Shown: positions 35,683 through 45,907, counted from the stretch's first letter. The stretch: 64,000 nucleotides of DNA from Methylobacillus sp. MM3 (GCF_001645185.1 NZ_LXTQ01000001.1:372001-436000), one strand, 5' to 3'. Notes: a model not told the origin generated them from the sequence alone. Made by a program: numbers and translations.

Positions 35683-36968
35683 TGAATGCCCCGATTAACC
35701 ACCAGGACAATGGCCTGCTGCGCTTCATGACCTGCGGCAGCGTCGACGACGGCAAGAGCACGCTGATCGGTCGCCTGCTGTTCGATACCAAAACCATCCT
35801 CGCCGACACGCTGACGCAGATCGAAAAGACATCCAGGAAACGCGGCATGGAAGCGGTCGACCTTTCATTGCTCACCGACGGTCTGCAAGCCGAGCGCGAG
35901 CAAGGTATCACCATCGACGTCGCCTACCGCTATTTCAGTACCGGCACGCGCAAGTACATCATTGCCGATGCGCCGGGGCATGAGCAGTACACCCGCAACA
36001 TGGTGACGGCAGCTTCGACTGCCAACCTCGCTATCATCCTGATCGATGCGCGCAAGGGCGTGCTGACGCAAACCCGCCGCCACTCCTTCCTGGCGCATCT
36101 GGTCGGTATTCCGCATATCGTTGTCGCGGTGAACAAGATGGATCTGGTGGACTACGACCAGGCCGTGTTCGACCGCATTCGCGCCGATTACCTGGCGTTT
36201 GCGAAAGAAATCGGCCTGCAGCGCGAAGGCCATGACATTCGTTTCATTCCGATGTCGGCATTGAATGGCGACATGATCGTGGATCGCAGCGACGAGATGA
36301 ACTGGTACAACGGCCCCACCCTGCTCGACGTGCTGGAAGCAGTTCCTGCCGCGCATACAGAAAAAGCCGAGAGCTTCCGCTTTCCGGTGCAATATGTCTG
36401 CCGCCCGCAGGCCTCCGACGATCCTGAACTGCACGATTTCCGCGGCTTCATGGGCCGCGTGGAATCCGGCGAAATTGCCGTCGGCGATGCCGTCACCGTG
36501 CTGCCGTCCGGCCGTGCCAGCAAGGTCAAGGCCATCCAGCTCGGCAATGACAAGCTGGACCGGGCGATTCATGAGCAATCGGTCACTTTGTTGCTGGAAG
36601 ACGAGATCGATATTTCGCGTGGCGACATGATCGTCAAGAGCAGCGAAGCCAGGGAGCCGGTGAAACAACTCGATGCCATGCTGTGCTGGCTCTCGGAAAC
36701 GCCGCTCTCCCCGGCCCGTACCTATATCATCCGCCACACCACGCGCGAATCGAAAGCCAAGGTCGGCGCCATCGAATATCGCATCGACGTGAACACGCTG
36801 GAACAGCAGTCGGTACAAGGTCTGGGCATGAATGACATCGCCAGGATCAGTTTCCGCCTCGCACAACCGCTATGTGTGGATGCTTATGCCGAAAACCGTG
36901 CCACGGGCGCTTTCATCGTCATCGACGAAAGCACCAACAATACCGTCGGCGCCGGCATGGTCGCCTGA
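35682..36968 (+). CDS. cysN: Sulfate adenylyltransferase GTPase subunit
   Basis: A 428-residue translation-factor-like GTPase that powers APS synthesis with CysD. G1 is GSVDDGKSTLIGRLL, G3 is DAPGHEQYTRNM, and G4 is NKMD. It ends without the APS kinase (CysC) domain often fused in other bacteria. The ATG at 35682 shares one base with the cysD stop. It is the last gene of the sulfur operon. Confidence 0.96.
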   Translation: MNAPINHQDNGLLRFMTCGSVDDGKSTLIGRLLFDTKTILADTLTQIEKTSRKRGMEAVDLSLLTDGLQAEREQGITIDVAYRYFSTGTRKYIIADAPGHEQYTRNMVTAASTANLAIILIDARKGVLTQTRRHSFLAHLVGIPHIVVAVNKMDLVDYDQAVFDRIRADYLAFAKEIGLQREGHDIRFIPMSALNGDMIVDRSDEMNWYNGPTLLDVLEAVPAAHTEKAESFRFPVQYVCRPQASDDPELHDFRGFMGRVESGEIAVGDAVTVLPSGRASKVKAIQLGNDKLDRAIHEQSVTLLLEDEIDISRGDMIVKSSEAREPVKQLDAMLCWLSETPLSPARTYIIRHTTRESKAKVGAIEYRIDVNTLEQQSVQGLGMNDIARISFRLAQPLCVDAYAENRATGAFIVIDESTNNTVGAGMVA

Positions 36969-36992
36969 GCGACTGGGAATGCAAATATCTAT

Positions 36993-37007
36993 CTGATAAA
37001 ATATCAG
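36993..37007. promoter_or_regulatory. Short dyad before the ferredoxin gene
   Basis: CTGATA and TATCAG form a perfect 6-bp inverted repeat around AAA, 22 bases before the ferredoxin start. It is AT-rich and could overlap a -10 element or be an operator. Confidence 0.3.
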
Positions 37008-37028
37008 GCTAAATTTCTGGAGTAGATC

Positions 37029-37352
37029 ATGACTTACGTCGTTACCGAAAACTGTATCCAATGCAAGTACACCGATTGCGTGGACGTATGCCCGGTCGAT
37101 TGTTTTGTGGAAGGCCCGAACTTCCTCGCCATCGACCCGGACGAGTGTATCGATTGCACGCTGTGCGTCGCAGAGTGCCCGGCCGAAGCGATTTTCGCCG
37201 AGGATGATGTACCCGCCGATCAGCAGGAATATATCGAGCTGAATGCCCGTCTCGCCAAGGTCTGGCCGACGATTACCAGCAAGAAGGATGCGTTGCCGGA
37301 AGCGGATGAAAACAACGGCAAGACCGGCAAACGCGATCTGCTCGTAGAATAA
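37029..37352 (+). CDS. fdxA: 7Fe ferredoxin (FdxA type)
   Basis: A 107-residue soluble ferredoxin with [18 protein letters not shown] near the N-terminus and [15 protein letters not shown] after it, which hold one [3Fe-4S] and one [4Fe-4S] cluster. The length and acidic C-terminal tail match the FdxA class. It carries low-potential electrons and could feed the sulfite reductase upstream, which has no CysJ partner. That link rests on proximity only. Confidence 0.93.
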   Translation: MTYVVTENCIQCKYTDCVDVCPVDCFVEGPNFLAIDPDECIDCTLCVAECPAEAIFAEDDVPADQQEYIELNARLAKVWPTITSKKDALPEADENNGKTGKRDLLVE

Positions 37353-37380
37353 ATCCGACGCCGAGTTGGGCAATAAATAA

Positions 37381-37408
37381 AAAAGGGAGGCAATCGCCTC
37401 CCTTTTTG
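37381..37408. terminator. Bidirectional terminator after fdxA
   Basis: An 11-bp stem (37381-37391 with 37396-37406) closes an AATC loop with A and T runs on both sides. The MFS gene on the other strand ends at 37526, so it may also serve that gene. Confidence 0.88.
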
Positions 37409-37525
37409 TTTTCCAGAATCGTGCAAGCCGATGGCGAGCAAGTCCTTTTTTGCAGCAGTCAATTTCTGCACCTATTGCAGGGCGACATGCGTAATGCCGG
37501 TGCAAACTGCCGATTCTTCCATTTC

Positions 37526-38728
37526 CTACTTCCCTATTGCGATCTCTCCTCGTTCCATGAGCGAGGAATTCCTGACATTAAGCCATCCCAATAGCAAATA
37601 AGCTCCCATACCCAACGCGAGTCCCAAAGGATGATGCCAGAGCAACGGAATGATCAAACCAGCCGAAACGGTCGACAATACCATCTGGATAAATGCCTGC
37701 CCCGAGGCAGCGGTACCGCGCAAACGGGGGTGACGATCCAGTGCGGCGACGGATAAAACCGGCATTGCGAAAGCCATGCCGACGTTATAAAGGGCAATCG
37801 GAAAAATATTGAATAATGGCTGTGGAGGAGCCCAGATACATACGGCGACATTGATCAATACCGCACCTGCCATCCAGCCGTACGCCAAGCGGATTATGCT
37901 GGCCGTCGGGAATCTCCCGGCGTAGTGTCGCGCAAACCAGGAGCCGGTCACCATGCCGAGAACCGTAGGTATGAACATCATGCCGAACTGATGTTCATTC
38001 AGCCCAAGATGCTCGATCAGGAATACAGGCGCTGCCAGGACGTAAATAAAAAACCCTGCGAAATTTGCACCGAAGGCCGTTACCAGCAGACGAAATTCCT
38101 CATCGGAAAATACCTTGCGATACCCACCCATTACCGCAGATGCTGATAAAGGCACGCGTCGCTCAACAGGAACCGTCTCCGGAAGAAAGCGATAAGCGGA
38201 AGCCAGAACAACCAGCGCATACAGAAACAGGAAAACAAAGATTACCTGCCAGTGAATGCCGAGCAGCAAGCCGCCGATAATGGGCGCAACAGCCGGCGCA
38301 AGACCGAAAATCATCTGGACCTGGGCCATCACGCGCTGTGCCGCAACGCCTTCAAACAGATCGCGCACCATCGCGCGCGCCACGACATTGCCGGCCCCGG
38401 CCGAAAAACCTTGCAGGGCCCGGAAAAACCATAGCGTTTCGACATTGGGTGCGAGCGCACAGCCGATGGAAGCCAGCGCAAACACGATCAGCCCCCAACG
38501 TATCGCAGCCAGACGGCCGATGGCATCGGAAATCGCGCCGTGCCATAAGGTCATCGCCGCATACGGAAGCAGATATGCCGTCAGGCTTTGCTGCAAGCCG
38601 AGCGTGGTTGACCCGAGATCGTGCGCCATTACTGGAAAAGCCGGCAAATAGGTATCGATTGCAAATGGAGCCAGCGCCGCAAGGCTGGCCAGAACAAACG
38701 ACATGAGAAATGAGGAGTGCTTATGCAT
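37526..38728 (-). CDS. Bcr/CflA-family MFS drug exporter
   Basis: A roughly 400-residue membrane protein with about 12 predicted helices. The early PAFPVMAHDLGSTTLGLQQSLTAYL segment and the loop GAISDAIGRLAAIRWG are typical of Bcr/CflA exporters of bicyclomycin, sulfonamides or similar drugs. The ATG at 38728 is preferred to a TTG at 38740. It stands alone, convergent with fdxA. Substrate unknown. Confidence 0.87.
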   Translation of the reverse strand: MHKHSSFLMSFVLASLAALAPFAIDTYLPAFPVMAHDLGSTTLGLQQSLTAYLLPYAAMTLWHGAISDAIGRLAAIRWGLIVFALASIGCALAPNVETLWFFRALQGFSAGAGNVVARAMVRDLFEGVAAQRVMAQVQMIFGLAPAVAPIIGGLLLGIHWQVIFVFLFLYALVVLASAYRFLPETVPVERRVPLSASAVMGGYRKVFSDEEFRLLVTAFGANFAGFFIYVLAAPVFLIEHLGLNEHQFGMMFIPTVLGMVTGSWFARHYAGRFPTASIIRLAYGWMAGAVLINVAVCIWAPPQPLFNIFPIALYNVGMAFAMPVLSVAALDRHPRLRGTAASGQAFIQMVLSTVSAGLIIPLLWHHPLGLALGMGAYLLLGWLNVRNSSLMERGEIAIGK

Positions 38729-38740
38729 CAGCAGGTACAA

Positions 38741-39123
38741 CAGGGAATTGCATCATGAAAGTCTATTTTTCTCATTTGTGATAGTGCCCTATTCGTAAAA
38801 ATGCAGGCAACTATCTTCTTCTTATGACGATGGATAAGCTTCTTGGCTTGCAGCGATCATTTAGAGTTTCTTTTTGCCGGAGAATCTCGCGTAAACCGCA
38901 GCAATTGTACACGGCTCCAGGCAGCAATGACGCTGCCGAAAATCCAACGCATCAATGCGCGGCCTGATATTACCGTGAAGCGGCCCCGCCTAATGTTGTT
39001 GTGATAATAGGACTGAATCGGTCAACGGAGGCAAGCCCGATTTGCTCCGGAATTCATTCATACTCGCGCCTCGGGCAGGGATACGGCGCAAGGCGCGAGT
39101 ATGTGAAAAGATTGGCTTATGGT
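38741..39123. other. Non-coding stretch between the MFS gene and pqqE
   Basis: About 380 bases without a gene that I can support. Near the pqqE end it has a perfect 13-bp inverted repeat (39059-39071 with 39091-39103, 19-base loop), 21 bases past the pqqE stop. This is probably the 3' end of the pqq operon, although no T-run follows. The promoter of the MFS gene should lie in the first part. Confidence 0.5.
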
Positions 39124-40296
39124 TTATGGCAAGGCGTGGAATTGCTCCACCCGCTCGCGCTCGCCCTCGACCAGTTTGTGAGAGTTCTTGTCTGTGCGGA
39201 ACACAATGGGCTGCGAAGCGATCTGCGGATTCTTGGCATCCTCGATGGCTTGCAGGATCACGTCGTGGTTGGGGGATAGCGAGCATACCGGATCGGCGCT
39301 TTCCGCGTCGCCCGTCAACAGGAAGGCCTGGCAGCGGCATCCGCCCAGATCCTTTTCTTTTTCCGGACAGGTACGGCAAGGCTCCTTCATCCAGCTGTCG
39401 CCGCGATACTTGTTGAACGCGGGCGATTCCGTCCATGCCCATTCCAGGCCGTGTTCGCGGACATTCGGGAAGGTCATGTTGGGCAACACGCGCGCGGAAT
39501 GGCAAGGGAGCACGGTGCCATTGGCGGTGACGATCATGAAGACTTCGCCCCATCCATTCATGCATTTCTTGGGGCGGTCGGAGTAGTAATCCGGCACCAC
39601 GAAGAACACGCGCATCTTGTTGCCGACGCGCTCGCGGAACTTGTTGGTCACGGCTTCAGCTTTTTCCAGTTGCTCGCGGGTCGGCATCAGCTGCGCGCGG
39701 TTGATCAGGGACCAGCCGTAATATTGCGTGTTGGCCAATTCGACGTATTCCGCGCCCAGCGCCTCTGCCATCTCCAGGATTTCGCCGATATGCTCGATGT
39801 TGTAGCGGTGGATCACTACATTCAGCACCATGGGATAACCGTAATCCTTGATCATTGCCGCTACCTTCTTTTTCAACTCAAAGGTGTTGGTATCGGTAAT
39901 GAAGTTGTTGATTTCCTTGGTGATGTCGTGCATCGAAAGCTGGATATGGTCCAGCCCGCCGCGCTTGAATTCGGCGATGCGCTTTTCCGTCAGGCCGACA
40001 CCGGAGGTGATCAGGTTGCTGTAATAACCGAGGCTGCCAGCTTCCGCGACGATTTCCTCGATATCGTCGCGCAGCAAGGGCTCGCCGCCGGAAATGCCGA
40101 GTTGCAGCGCGCCCATCTTGCGCGCTTCCCGCAACGACCGAATCCATTCATCGGTCGTCAGCTCATTCTGCGTATGGCTGACGTAATCCGTCGGGTTATA
40201 GCAGAACGCGCAATGCAACGGGCAGCGGTAGGTCACCTCCGCCAATAGCCAGAGCGGCTTGGGAGTGCTTTGTGCTGCAACACCGTTATTCAACAT
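39124..40296 (-). CDS. pqqE: PQQ biosynthesis radical SAM enzyme
   Basis: A 390-residue radical SAM protein that cross-links the Glu and Tyr side chains of PqqA, the first step of PQQ formation. The SAM cluster motif CPLHCAFC is at residues 25-32, GISGGEPLL follows, and a SPASM-type cysteine-rich C-terminus (CMNGWG, CHSARVLP, CRTCPEKEKDLGGCRC) binds auxiliary clusters. It is the last gene of pqqABCDE and starts one base after pqqD ends. Confidence 0.97.
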   Translation of the reverse strand: MLNNGVAAQSTPKPLWLLAEVTYRCPLHCAFCYNPTDYVSHTQNELTTDEWIRSLREARKMGALQLGISGGEPLLRDDIEEIVAEAGSLGYYSNLITSGVGLTEKRIAEFKRGGLDHIQLSMHDITKEINNFITDTNTFELKKKVAAMIKDYGYPMVLNVVIHRYNIEHIGEILEMAEALGAEYVELANTQYYGWSLINRAQLMPTREQLEKAEAVTNKFRERVGNKMRVFFVVPDYYSDRPKKCMNGWGEVFMIVTANGTVLPCHSARVLPNMTFPNVREHGLEWAWTESPAFNKYRGDSWMKEPCRTCPEKEKDLGGCRCQAFLLTGDAESADPVCSLSPNHDVILQAIEDAKNPQIASQPIVFRTDKNSHKLVEGERERVEQFHALP

Positions 40297-40297
40297 G

Positions 40298-40579
40298 TCA
40301 GTTCCTCACGATCCAGATTTTTTCAAGGCCGAGCTCCAGCATGGCCAGTACATCGCTTTCCAGATCCGGCGCATCGGGAAATGCGGCCTTTAATTCTTCG
40401 ACAAGCGCAGCCACGGTCTTGTTTCCATCCAGACGGCTCAATACTTCGCCGGCGCCGCCGTTGAGCTTCACCATGCCCTCAGGAAACAGCAGCACGTAGC
40501 AGCCTTGCGCCTCTTCCCATTGAAAGCGGAAGTGCGGATTACGGCGAAAAACTTCTTCAGACCTGATCTTGTCGGACAT
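40298..40579 (-). CDS. pqqD: PqqA peptide chaperone
   Basis: A 93-residue RiPP-recognition protein that binds PqqA and presents it to PqqE. It contains [34 protein letters not shown], the usual PqqD core. The ATG at 40579 overlaps the end of pqqC by 23 bases. Confidence 0.93.
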   Translation of the reverse strand: MSDKIRSEEVFRRNPHFRFQWEEAQGCYVLLFPEGMVKLNGGAGEVLSRLDGNKTVAALVEELKAAFPDAPDLESDVLAMLELGLEKIWIVRN

Positions 40580-41309
40580 ATTGCACGCCATCCTCTATTT
40601 TTACGTCACAACACGCCAGCATGATGGAATCCGCCAGCGCCCATAGCACATCCAGCTTGAACTGCAGGATTTCGCAGGCACGTTCCTGCATTTCACGGCT
40701 CTGGCTGAAATATTCCAGCGTCACGTCCAGGCCCTGTTGCACATCCCGGCGAGCCTGGGTGAGGCGGTTCTTGAAATATTGCATGCCTTCCGGCTTCACC
40801 CAAGGGTATTTGTCCGGCCAGGAATCGATGCGCTGCTGGTGAATGTGCGGTGCAAACAGCTCCGTCAACGAAGAGCAAACGGCTTCCTGCCACGGACGCT
40901 GGCGAGCGAAGTTGATATAGGCATCCACCGCGAAACGCGCACCCGGTACCACATATTTCATCGAGGTCACGTCCTCGCGCGTCAGCCCTACCGCATCGCC
41001 AAGGCCGATCCAGGCTTCGATTCCGCCGTCGCCGCCCTCGGCAATACTGCCTCCGCCGTCATGATCGATAATGCGCTGTATCCAGCCGCGACGAATCTCA
41101 CGATCCGTGCAGTTGGAGAGTATGGCGGCATCCTTGATCGGGATCGCGGTCTGATAATAGAAGCGATTCGCCACCCAGCACTGCATCTGCTTCTGCGTCA
41201 GCTTGCCCTCATACATCAGGACGTGAAACGGATGGTAAATGTGATAGCCGCGACCACGCTCACGCAGTTTCTGTTCGAATTCCTCGCGGCTCCAGGGTGC
41301 GTTGCTCAT
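40557..41309 (-). CDS. pqqC: Pyrroloquinoline-quinone synthase
   Basis: A 250-residue cofactor-free oxidase that carries out the final ring closure and oxidation to [20 protein letters not shown] and [19 protein letters not shown] are at the N-terminus, and IDHDGG follows. The length matches PqqC. It is 12 bases downstream of pqqB and overlaps pqqD. Confidence 0.97.
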   Translation of the reverse strand: MSNAPWSREEFEQKLRERGRGYHIYHPFHVLMYEGKLTQKQMQCWVANRFYYQTAIPIKDAAILSNCTDREIRRGWIQRIIDHDGGGSIAEGGDGGIEAWIGLGDAVGLTREDVTSMKYVVPGARFAVDAYINFARQRPWQEAVCSSLTELFAPHIHQQRIDSWPDKYPWVKPEGMQYFKNRLTQARRDVQQGLDVTLEYFSQSREMQERACEILQFKLDVLWALADSIMLACCDVKIEDGVQYVRQDQV

Positions 41310-41321
41310 GCCTTGCTTCTC

Positions 41322-42236
41322 CTAAAGAATGATGTCCATACCGTCGTAGGAAACCTCGATGCCCTTCGCTTCCAGCTCTTTGCGCTGCGGGGATTCCTCG
41401 TTCAGGATGGGATTGGTATTGTTGATATGAATCAGCACGCGGCGTGCTTCGGGATAGGCGGAGAGCACCTCCATCATGCCGCCTTCGCCGGATTGCGGCA
41501 GGTGGCCGATGGAGCGTGCGGTCTTGGTCATCAGGCCCATGTCGATCATCTCGGTATTGGTCCAGAACGTACCGTCCACCATGATGCAGTCGGCCTGCTC
41601 GAACAGAGGCGGAAGGTGGGGTTCGATTTCGCCCAGGCCCGGCGCGTAAAACAGCTTTTTGCCATTGCTCATGTCTTCGACCAGCACGCCGATGGTGTCG
41701 CCGGGATGCGGGTTATTACGATGCGGCGAATACGGCGGCGCGGCGCTCTTGAGCGGGTAGGCCGTGAAGCGCAGGTTGGCGGCACCCGGAACTTCGAACG
41801 ATTGGCCGTCGGTCGGCACTTGATGCCAGTTAACGCCGCAATAATGGCCGAGAATATTGAACAAGGGATTACCGGTGGTCAGATCCTGCTGCACCATGTC
41901 GGTACAGTAGATTTCGCGTTGCTGCTGGCCTTCGCGCAGCATCAAGAGGCCGGTGGTGTGATCGATCTGTGCGTCGATCAGCACGATGCCCGCAATACCG
42001 GTGTCGCGAATCGCGCGACCGGGCTGCAGAGGGGCGAATTCCTGTATTTGCTTCAGCACGTCGGGCGAAGCATTGAAAAGCACCCAGTTAACGCCGTCGC
42101 CGCTGACGCAGATCGAAGACTGGGTACGTGCGCGGGCTTTGATTGTCCCTTTGCGCAGGCCATCGCAGTTATGGCAATTGCAGTTCCATTGCGGGAACCC
42201 TCCACCTGCGCCGGCACCTAAAACGTGAATATGCAT
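41322..42236 (-). CDS. pqqB: PQQ biosynthesis hydroxylase PqqB
   Basis: A 304-residue metallo-beta-lactamase-fold protein that hydroxylates the PQQ precursor. It starts MHIHVLGAGAGGGFPQWNCNC, and metal-binding segments include DAQIDHTTGLL and a final LIHINNTNPIL. It follows pqqA across an 83-base gap holding a stable hairpin. Confidence 0.96.
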   Translation of the reverse strand: MHIHVLGAGAGGGFPQWNCNCHNCDGLRKGTIKARARTQSSICVSGDGVNWVLFNASPDVLKQIQEFAPLQPGRAIRDTGIAGIVLIDAQIDHTTGLLMLREGQQQREIYCTDMVQQDLTTGNPLFNILGHYCGVNWHQVPTDGQSFEVPGAANLRFTAYPLKSAAPPYSPHRNNPHPGDTIGVLVEDMSNGKKLFYAPGLGEIEPHLPPLFEQADCIMVDGTFWTNTEMIDMGLMTKTARSIGHLPQSGEGGMMEVLSAYPEARRVLIHINNTNPILNEESPQRKELEAKGIEVSYDGMDIIL

Positions 42237-42282
42237 GAGATCATCCAGACTGCTAAGGGCATAAGAGCCCTGGAGAGTTAAG

Positions 42283-42308
42283 CGGGGCCGCCTTGCGGCG
42301 ACCCCGCG
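42283..42308 (-). terminator. Attenuator hairpin between pqqA and pqqB
   Basis: A GC-rich 11-base stem (42283-42293 with 42298-42308) with one mismatch and a 4-base loop lies 12 bases past the pqqA stop. It probably raises pqqA mRNA over the enzyme genes, since the peptide is consumed in stoichiometric amounts. Confidence 0.65.
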
Positions 42309-42319
42309 ACGTCACAACC

Positions 42320-42391
42320 TTAGCGGTTGCAAACGTACATGGTCACTTCAAAGCCGAAACGCATTTCGGTAACTTGAGGCTTGGTCCACAT
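42320..42391 (-). CDS. pqqA: PQQ precursor peptide
   Basis: A 23-residue peptide, [20 protein letters not shown] followed by CNR. It has the conserved Glu and Tyr in EVTMY that become PQQ. AAGGAG precedes the ATG. It is the first gene of the pqqABCDE operon and is too short for many gene finders. Confidence 0.97.
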   Translation of the reverse strand: MWTKPQVTEMRFGFEVTMYVCNR

Positions 42392-42525
42392 GGCATATCT
42401 CCTTAAGATAATAATTTGTAATTCGTGAAACTCACCGCCAGCCTCGAAAAAGACTGTCCGCAAGTCCGGTATCCATTCTCCTCAGCATGGCTATCAGGCA
42501 ACAGCGCAAATATCAGGAAATTCTG

Positions 42526-42542
42526 CTCATGATTATCATGAG
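42526..42542. promoter_or_regulatory. Dyad operator candidate between pqqA and the acyl-CoA synthetase gene
   Basis: CTCATGA and TCATGAG form a perfect 7-bp inverted repeat around TTA in the 230-base divergent gap. The symmetry suggests a dimeric repressor site for one or both genes. The regulator is unknown. Confidence 0.45.
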
Positions 42543-42621
42543 GCCTTATTCCAAGCCATTTCGGGGCAACCTGCATCTTAAAAAATGCGTGCTTTCGCCG
42601 TTTTGAGTACCATGGATCCCC

Positions 42622-44445
42622 ATGATGAAGAATTTACATACCGACCCGATTCCCCCGGCACTTGCTATGACGCTGGATGGCCTGTTTCACGAGCGCGCCC
42701 GCCGCACTCCCGATGCGCTGGCATATCGCTATTTCAACGAAGCCCAGGATATCTGGCAGGACCTGACCTGGTCGCAAATGCAACAGGAAGTCATGCGCTG
42801 GCAAAAGGCGCTGGCGCGAGAATCGCTGCAGCCCGGCGACCGCGTTGCCATCATGCTGAAAAACTGCCCGCAGTGGGTGATGATGGATCAGGCCGCGCTG
42901 GGGCTGGGCCTTGTCACCGTGCCGCTCTACACCTCGGATCGCCCGGACAACGTAGCCTATGTACTGCAGGATAGCGGTGCGCGACTTCTTCTGACCGGCA
43001 GCGCCGAACAATGGCAGGCGATTCACGATACCGGCCAGCCGCTGCCAGAGTTACAGCGGATCATCTGCATCAGGGATGTTACGCATGACAATGACAACCG
43101 CTTATGCCCGCTGTCGTCCTGGCTTCCCGAAAATGTGGCAGAGCCTCCTTCTCCAAGCCATCACGATCCAGACCGGCTTGCATCCATCATCTACACCTCG
43201 GGGACAACCGGCAAGCCGAAAGGCGTCATGCTCTCGCATCGCAACATGCTGGAAAACTGCCGCAGCGTGCTGCAAAGCTTCGATGTCTACCGCGAGGACC
43301 GCTTTCTCTCCTTTCTGCCGCTATCGCACACCTTCGAGCGTACCGCCGGTTATTACCTGCCGCTGATGGCGGGCGCCACCGTTGTCTATGCCCGCTCCTT
43401 TCAGCAATTGCAGGAAGATTTATCGATTGCACAGCCGACCATACTGATGTCGGTACCACGCATTTATGAACGCATACATGTCGCACTGCGCGCAAAGCTG
43501 GCGGATGGTCCGGCGTATGCCGCGCGGCTATTTGATCTTGCAGTAAATGTAGGTTACAGCCGCTTCGAATATGCCCAAGGGCGAGGGCCCTGGCGATTAA
43601 GCCATCTGCTCTGGCCGATTCTCAAATATCTGGTGGCAAACAAGCTGACACAGCGATTAGGCGGCAGCATACGACTTGCGGTTTCTGGCGGGGCAGCCTT
43701 GCCTCCAGAGACCGCGCGCATATTCATCGGGCTGGGAATAACCGTGTTGCAGGGCTACGGACTGACGGAAACCAGCCCGGTGATCAGCGTCAACCGCCCG
43801 GAAGATAACGTACCGGCAAGCGTTGGAACCGCGCTGGCGGGCGTCGAAACGCGAGTTGGGGCCAATGGCGCACTTCAGGTGCACGGCCCGACCGTCATGC
43901 TGGGCTATTGGCGTGACCCTGCAGCAACGCGAGCAATGGTAGACGATGAAGGTTGGCTCGATACGGGCGACGTCGTTCGCATCGACCCGGCTGGACATAT
44001 CTTTATCACAGGCCGCATCAAGGAAATCCTTGTGCTTTCCAATGGCGAGAAAGTGCCTCCGGCGGAGATCGAGGCTGCAATAGGCGCCGATCCGCTATTC
44101 GACCAGGTCATGGTCGCAGGGGAAGGCTGCGCCTACTTAAGCGCTCTGGTTGTCATCAATGAGGAGCAGTGGCAACTGGCAATGCAGGAGAAAGGCATTC
44201 AGGCCGCGTGGCCTGGGAGCCTGCAACACCCCGACGCCGAAAGCCTTGTCCTGGAAAGAATGGCCCGGCAGATGCGGACATTTCCGGGCTATGCCAGAAT
44301 TCGCCGCGCTGCGTTACTGATCGATCCGTGGACCATCGAAAATGGATTGCTCACTCCGACGCTCAAGCTGAAACGTCCCGCGGTGCTCAAGCGCTATGCA
44401 GAAGAGTATCGAAAAATATGCGGGACAAAGAACCTATTTCAGTAG
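42622..44445 (+). CDS. Long-chain acyl-CoA synthetase (AMP-forming)
   Basis: A 607-residue adenylate-forming enzyme that activates fatty acids to acyl-CoA. The ATP motif LASIIYTSGTTGKPKGVMLSH lies near 190-210, QGYGLTETSPVISVN in the middle, and GWLDTGDVVRIDPAGHIFITGRIKEILVLSNGEK near the C-terminus. It resembles the FadD15-like group. Divergent from pqqA and convergent with der. No beta-oxidation genes are near, so its substrate and use are unclear. Confidence 0.92.
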   Translation: MMKNLHTDPIPPALAMTLDGLFHERARRTPDALAYRYFNEAQDIWQDLTWSQMQQEVMRWQKALARESLQPGDRVAIMLKNCPQWVMMDQAALGLGLVTVPLYTSDRPDNVAYVLQDSGARLLLTGSAEQWQAIHDTGQPLPELQRIICIRDVTHDNDNRLCPLSSWLPENVAEPPSPSHHDPDRLASIIYTSGTTGKPKGVMLSHRNMLENCRSVLQSFDVYREDRFLSFLPLSHTFERTAGYYLPLMAGATVVYARSFQQLQEDLSIAQPTILMSVPRIYERIHVALRAKLADGPAYAARLFDLAVNVGYSRFEYAQGRGPWRLSHLLWPILKYLVANKLTQRLGGSIRLAVSGGAALPPETARIFIGLGITVLQGYGLTETSPVISVNRPEDNVPASVGTALAGVETRVGANGALQVHGPTVMLGYWRDPAATRAMVDDEGWLDTGDVVRIDPAGHIFITGRIKEILVLSNGEKVPPAEIEAAIGADPLFDQVMVAGEGCAYLSALVVINEEQWQLAMQEKGIQAAWPGSLQHPDAESLVLERMARQMRTFPGYARIRRAALLIDPWTIENGLLTPTLKLKRPAVLKRYAEEYRKICGTKNLFQ

Positions 44446-44473
44446 GTTCTAAGCTGCACTCGCCAGTACACCC

Positions 44474-45907
44474 TCAACGCTTGTTGCGTTCCTCGTCCTT
44501 GCGTTCCTTGAGCTTGGCGCGCTGTTCGTTCTTGCGCTTGCGCATGCTGACGATACCCTCGCCCGCCTTGCGCTTTTCCGGTTCGGCAAACGGATTTGCG
44601 CCCTGCTTGAACTGCACACGCAGCGGGGTGCCGGAAAGCTCGAACGCGGTACGGAAAACCCCTTCCAGAAAGCGTACGTAGCTTTGCTTGATGCCATCCA
44701 CATGGTTGCCATGGACCACGATGATGGGAGGATTGCTCCCGCCCTGGTGGGCATAGCGCAGCTTGGGGCGTATCCCCTTGGAAACAGGCGGCTGATGTTG
44801 CTGGATCGCATCTTCGAGCACCCGCGTCAGTTTGGGCGTAGGCAATTTGGCCATCGCCGCCTTGAAAGCAACGTCGACCGATTGCAGCAAGGGCGTCAAG
44901 CCGCTGCCCTTCAGCGCGGAAATGTAATGGAATTTGGCGAAATCCAGGAATTGCAGCTTGCGGTCGATTTCGCGCTTGATCCACTCGCGCTTGTCGGCAT
45001 CGAGGCCATCCCACTTGTTGACCGCCACCACCAGCGCGCGGCCGGTTTCGAGGATGAAAGCGGCAATGTGCGCCTCCTGCTCGGTCACCCCATCCTGCGC
45101 GTCCACCACCAGAATCACCACATTGGCATCGTCGATGGCTTGCATGGTCTTGATCACGGAGAACTTCTCGACGGCTTCGAATACCTTCCCGCGACGGCGC
45201 ACGCCGGCGGTATCGATCAGCGTGTAATGCTTGCCGTTGCGCTCGAGATCGATGTAAATGGAGTCGCGCGTGGTTCCCGGCTGATCGAACGCGATCACGC
45301 GCTGCTCGCCCAGCAGGGCATTGACCAATGTGGATTTGCCTACGTTGGGGCGGCCGACGATGGCAACCTTGGGCGGCTCTTTCGAGTCGCTAGCGGCTTG
45401 CTCCGGTTCTTCGGGCGCAAAATCCTGCAGCACCAGATTGACCAGATCCTTGACGCCTTCGCCATGTGCGGACGAAATCGAAAGTGGATCGCCCAGACCC
45501 AATTCATGGAATTCGGCCGCGGCAATGCCTCGGTTCATGCCTTCGGTCTTGTTGACCGCCAGGAAAACCGGACGATTGCTTCGACGCAGACGGTCGGCAA
45601 TCACCTTATCTTGCGGCGTCAGGCCCTGCCGGCCATCGACCATGAAAACAATCACATCCGCTTCGTCGATAGCCAGCAGCGTTTGCCGGGCCATTTCAGC
45701 GAGAATGCCGGTGTCGACCAACGGTTCGAAACCGCCGGTATCCACGACCAGATAAGGAAATTCGCCCACAACGCCGCGGCCATAATGGCGATCGCGCGTC
45801 AGGCCGGGAAGATCCGCAACCAACGCATCGCGCGTCTTGGTCAGTCGATTGAATAGCGTGGATTTGCCGACATTGGGACGGCCCACCAATACGAGGGTCG
45901 GTAACAT
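44474..45907 (-). CDS. der: Ribosome-assembly GTPase Der (EngA)
   Basis: A 477-residue protein with two tandem GTPase domains, [14 protein letters not shown] near residue 9 and again [15 protein letters not shown] in the middle, and a C-terminal KH-like domain with a basic tail. It matures the 50S subunit. The ATG at 45907 shares one base with the bamB stop (TAATG). An upstream in-frame extension has no homology and was left out. Confidence 0.97.
   Translation of the reverse strand: MLPTLVLVGRPNVGKSTLFNRLTKTRDALVADLPGLTRDRHYGRGVVGEFPYLVVDTGGFEPLVDTGILAEMARQTLLAIDEADVIVFMVDGRQGLTPQDKVIADRLRRSNRPVFLAVNKTEGMNRGIAAAEFHELGLGDPLSISSAHGEGVKDLVNLVLQDFAPEEPEQAASDSKEPPKVAIVGRPNVGKSTLVNALLGEQRVIAFDQPGTTRDSIYIDLERNGKHYTLIDTAGVRRRGKVFEAVEKFSVIKTMQAIDDANVVILVVDAQDGVTEQEAHIAAFILETGRALVVAVNKWDGLDADKREWIKREIDRKLQFLDFAKFHYISALKGSGLTPLLQSVDVAFKAAMAKLPTPKLTRVLEDAIQQHQPPVSKGIRPKLRYAHQGGSNPPIIVVHGNHVDGIKQSYVRFLEGVFRTAFELSGTPLRVQFKQGANPFAEPEKRKAGEGIVSMRKRKNEQRAKLKERKDEERNKR

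Noticed and set aside
40737-42221. 494-codon plus-strand frame across pqqC and pqqB
   Set aside because: Antisense to the pqq operon; the sense frames match known PQQ proteins.
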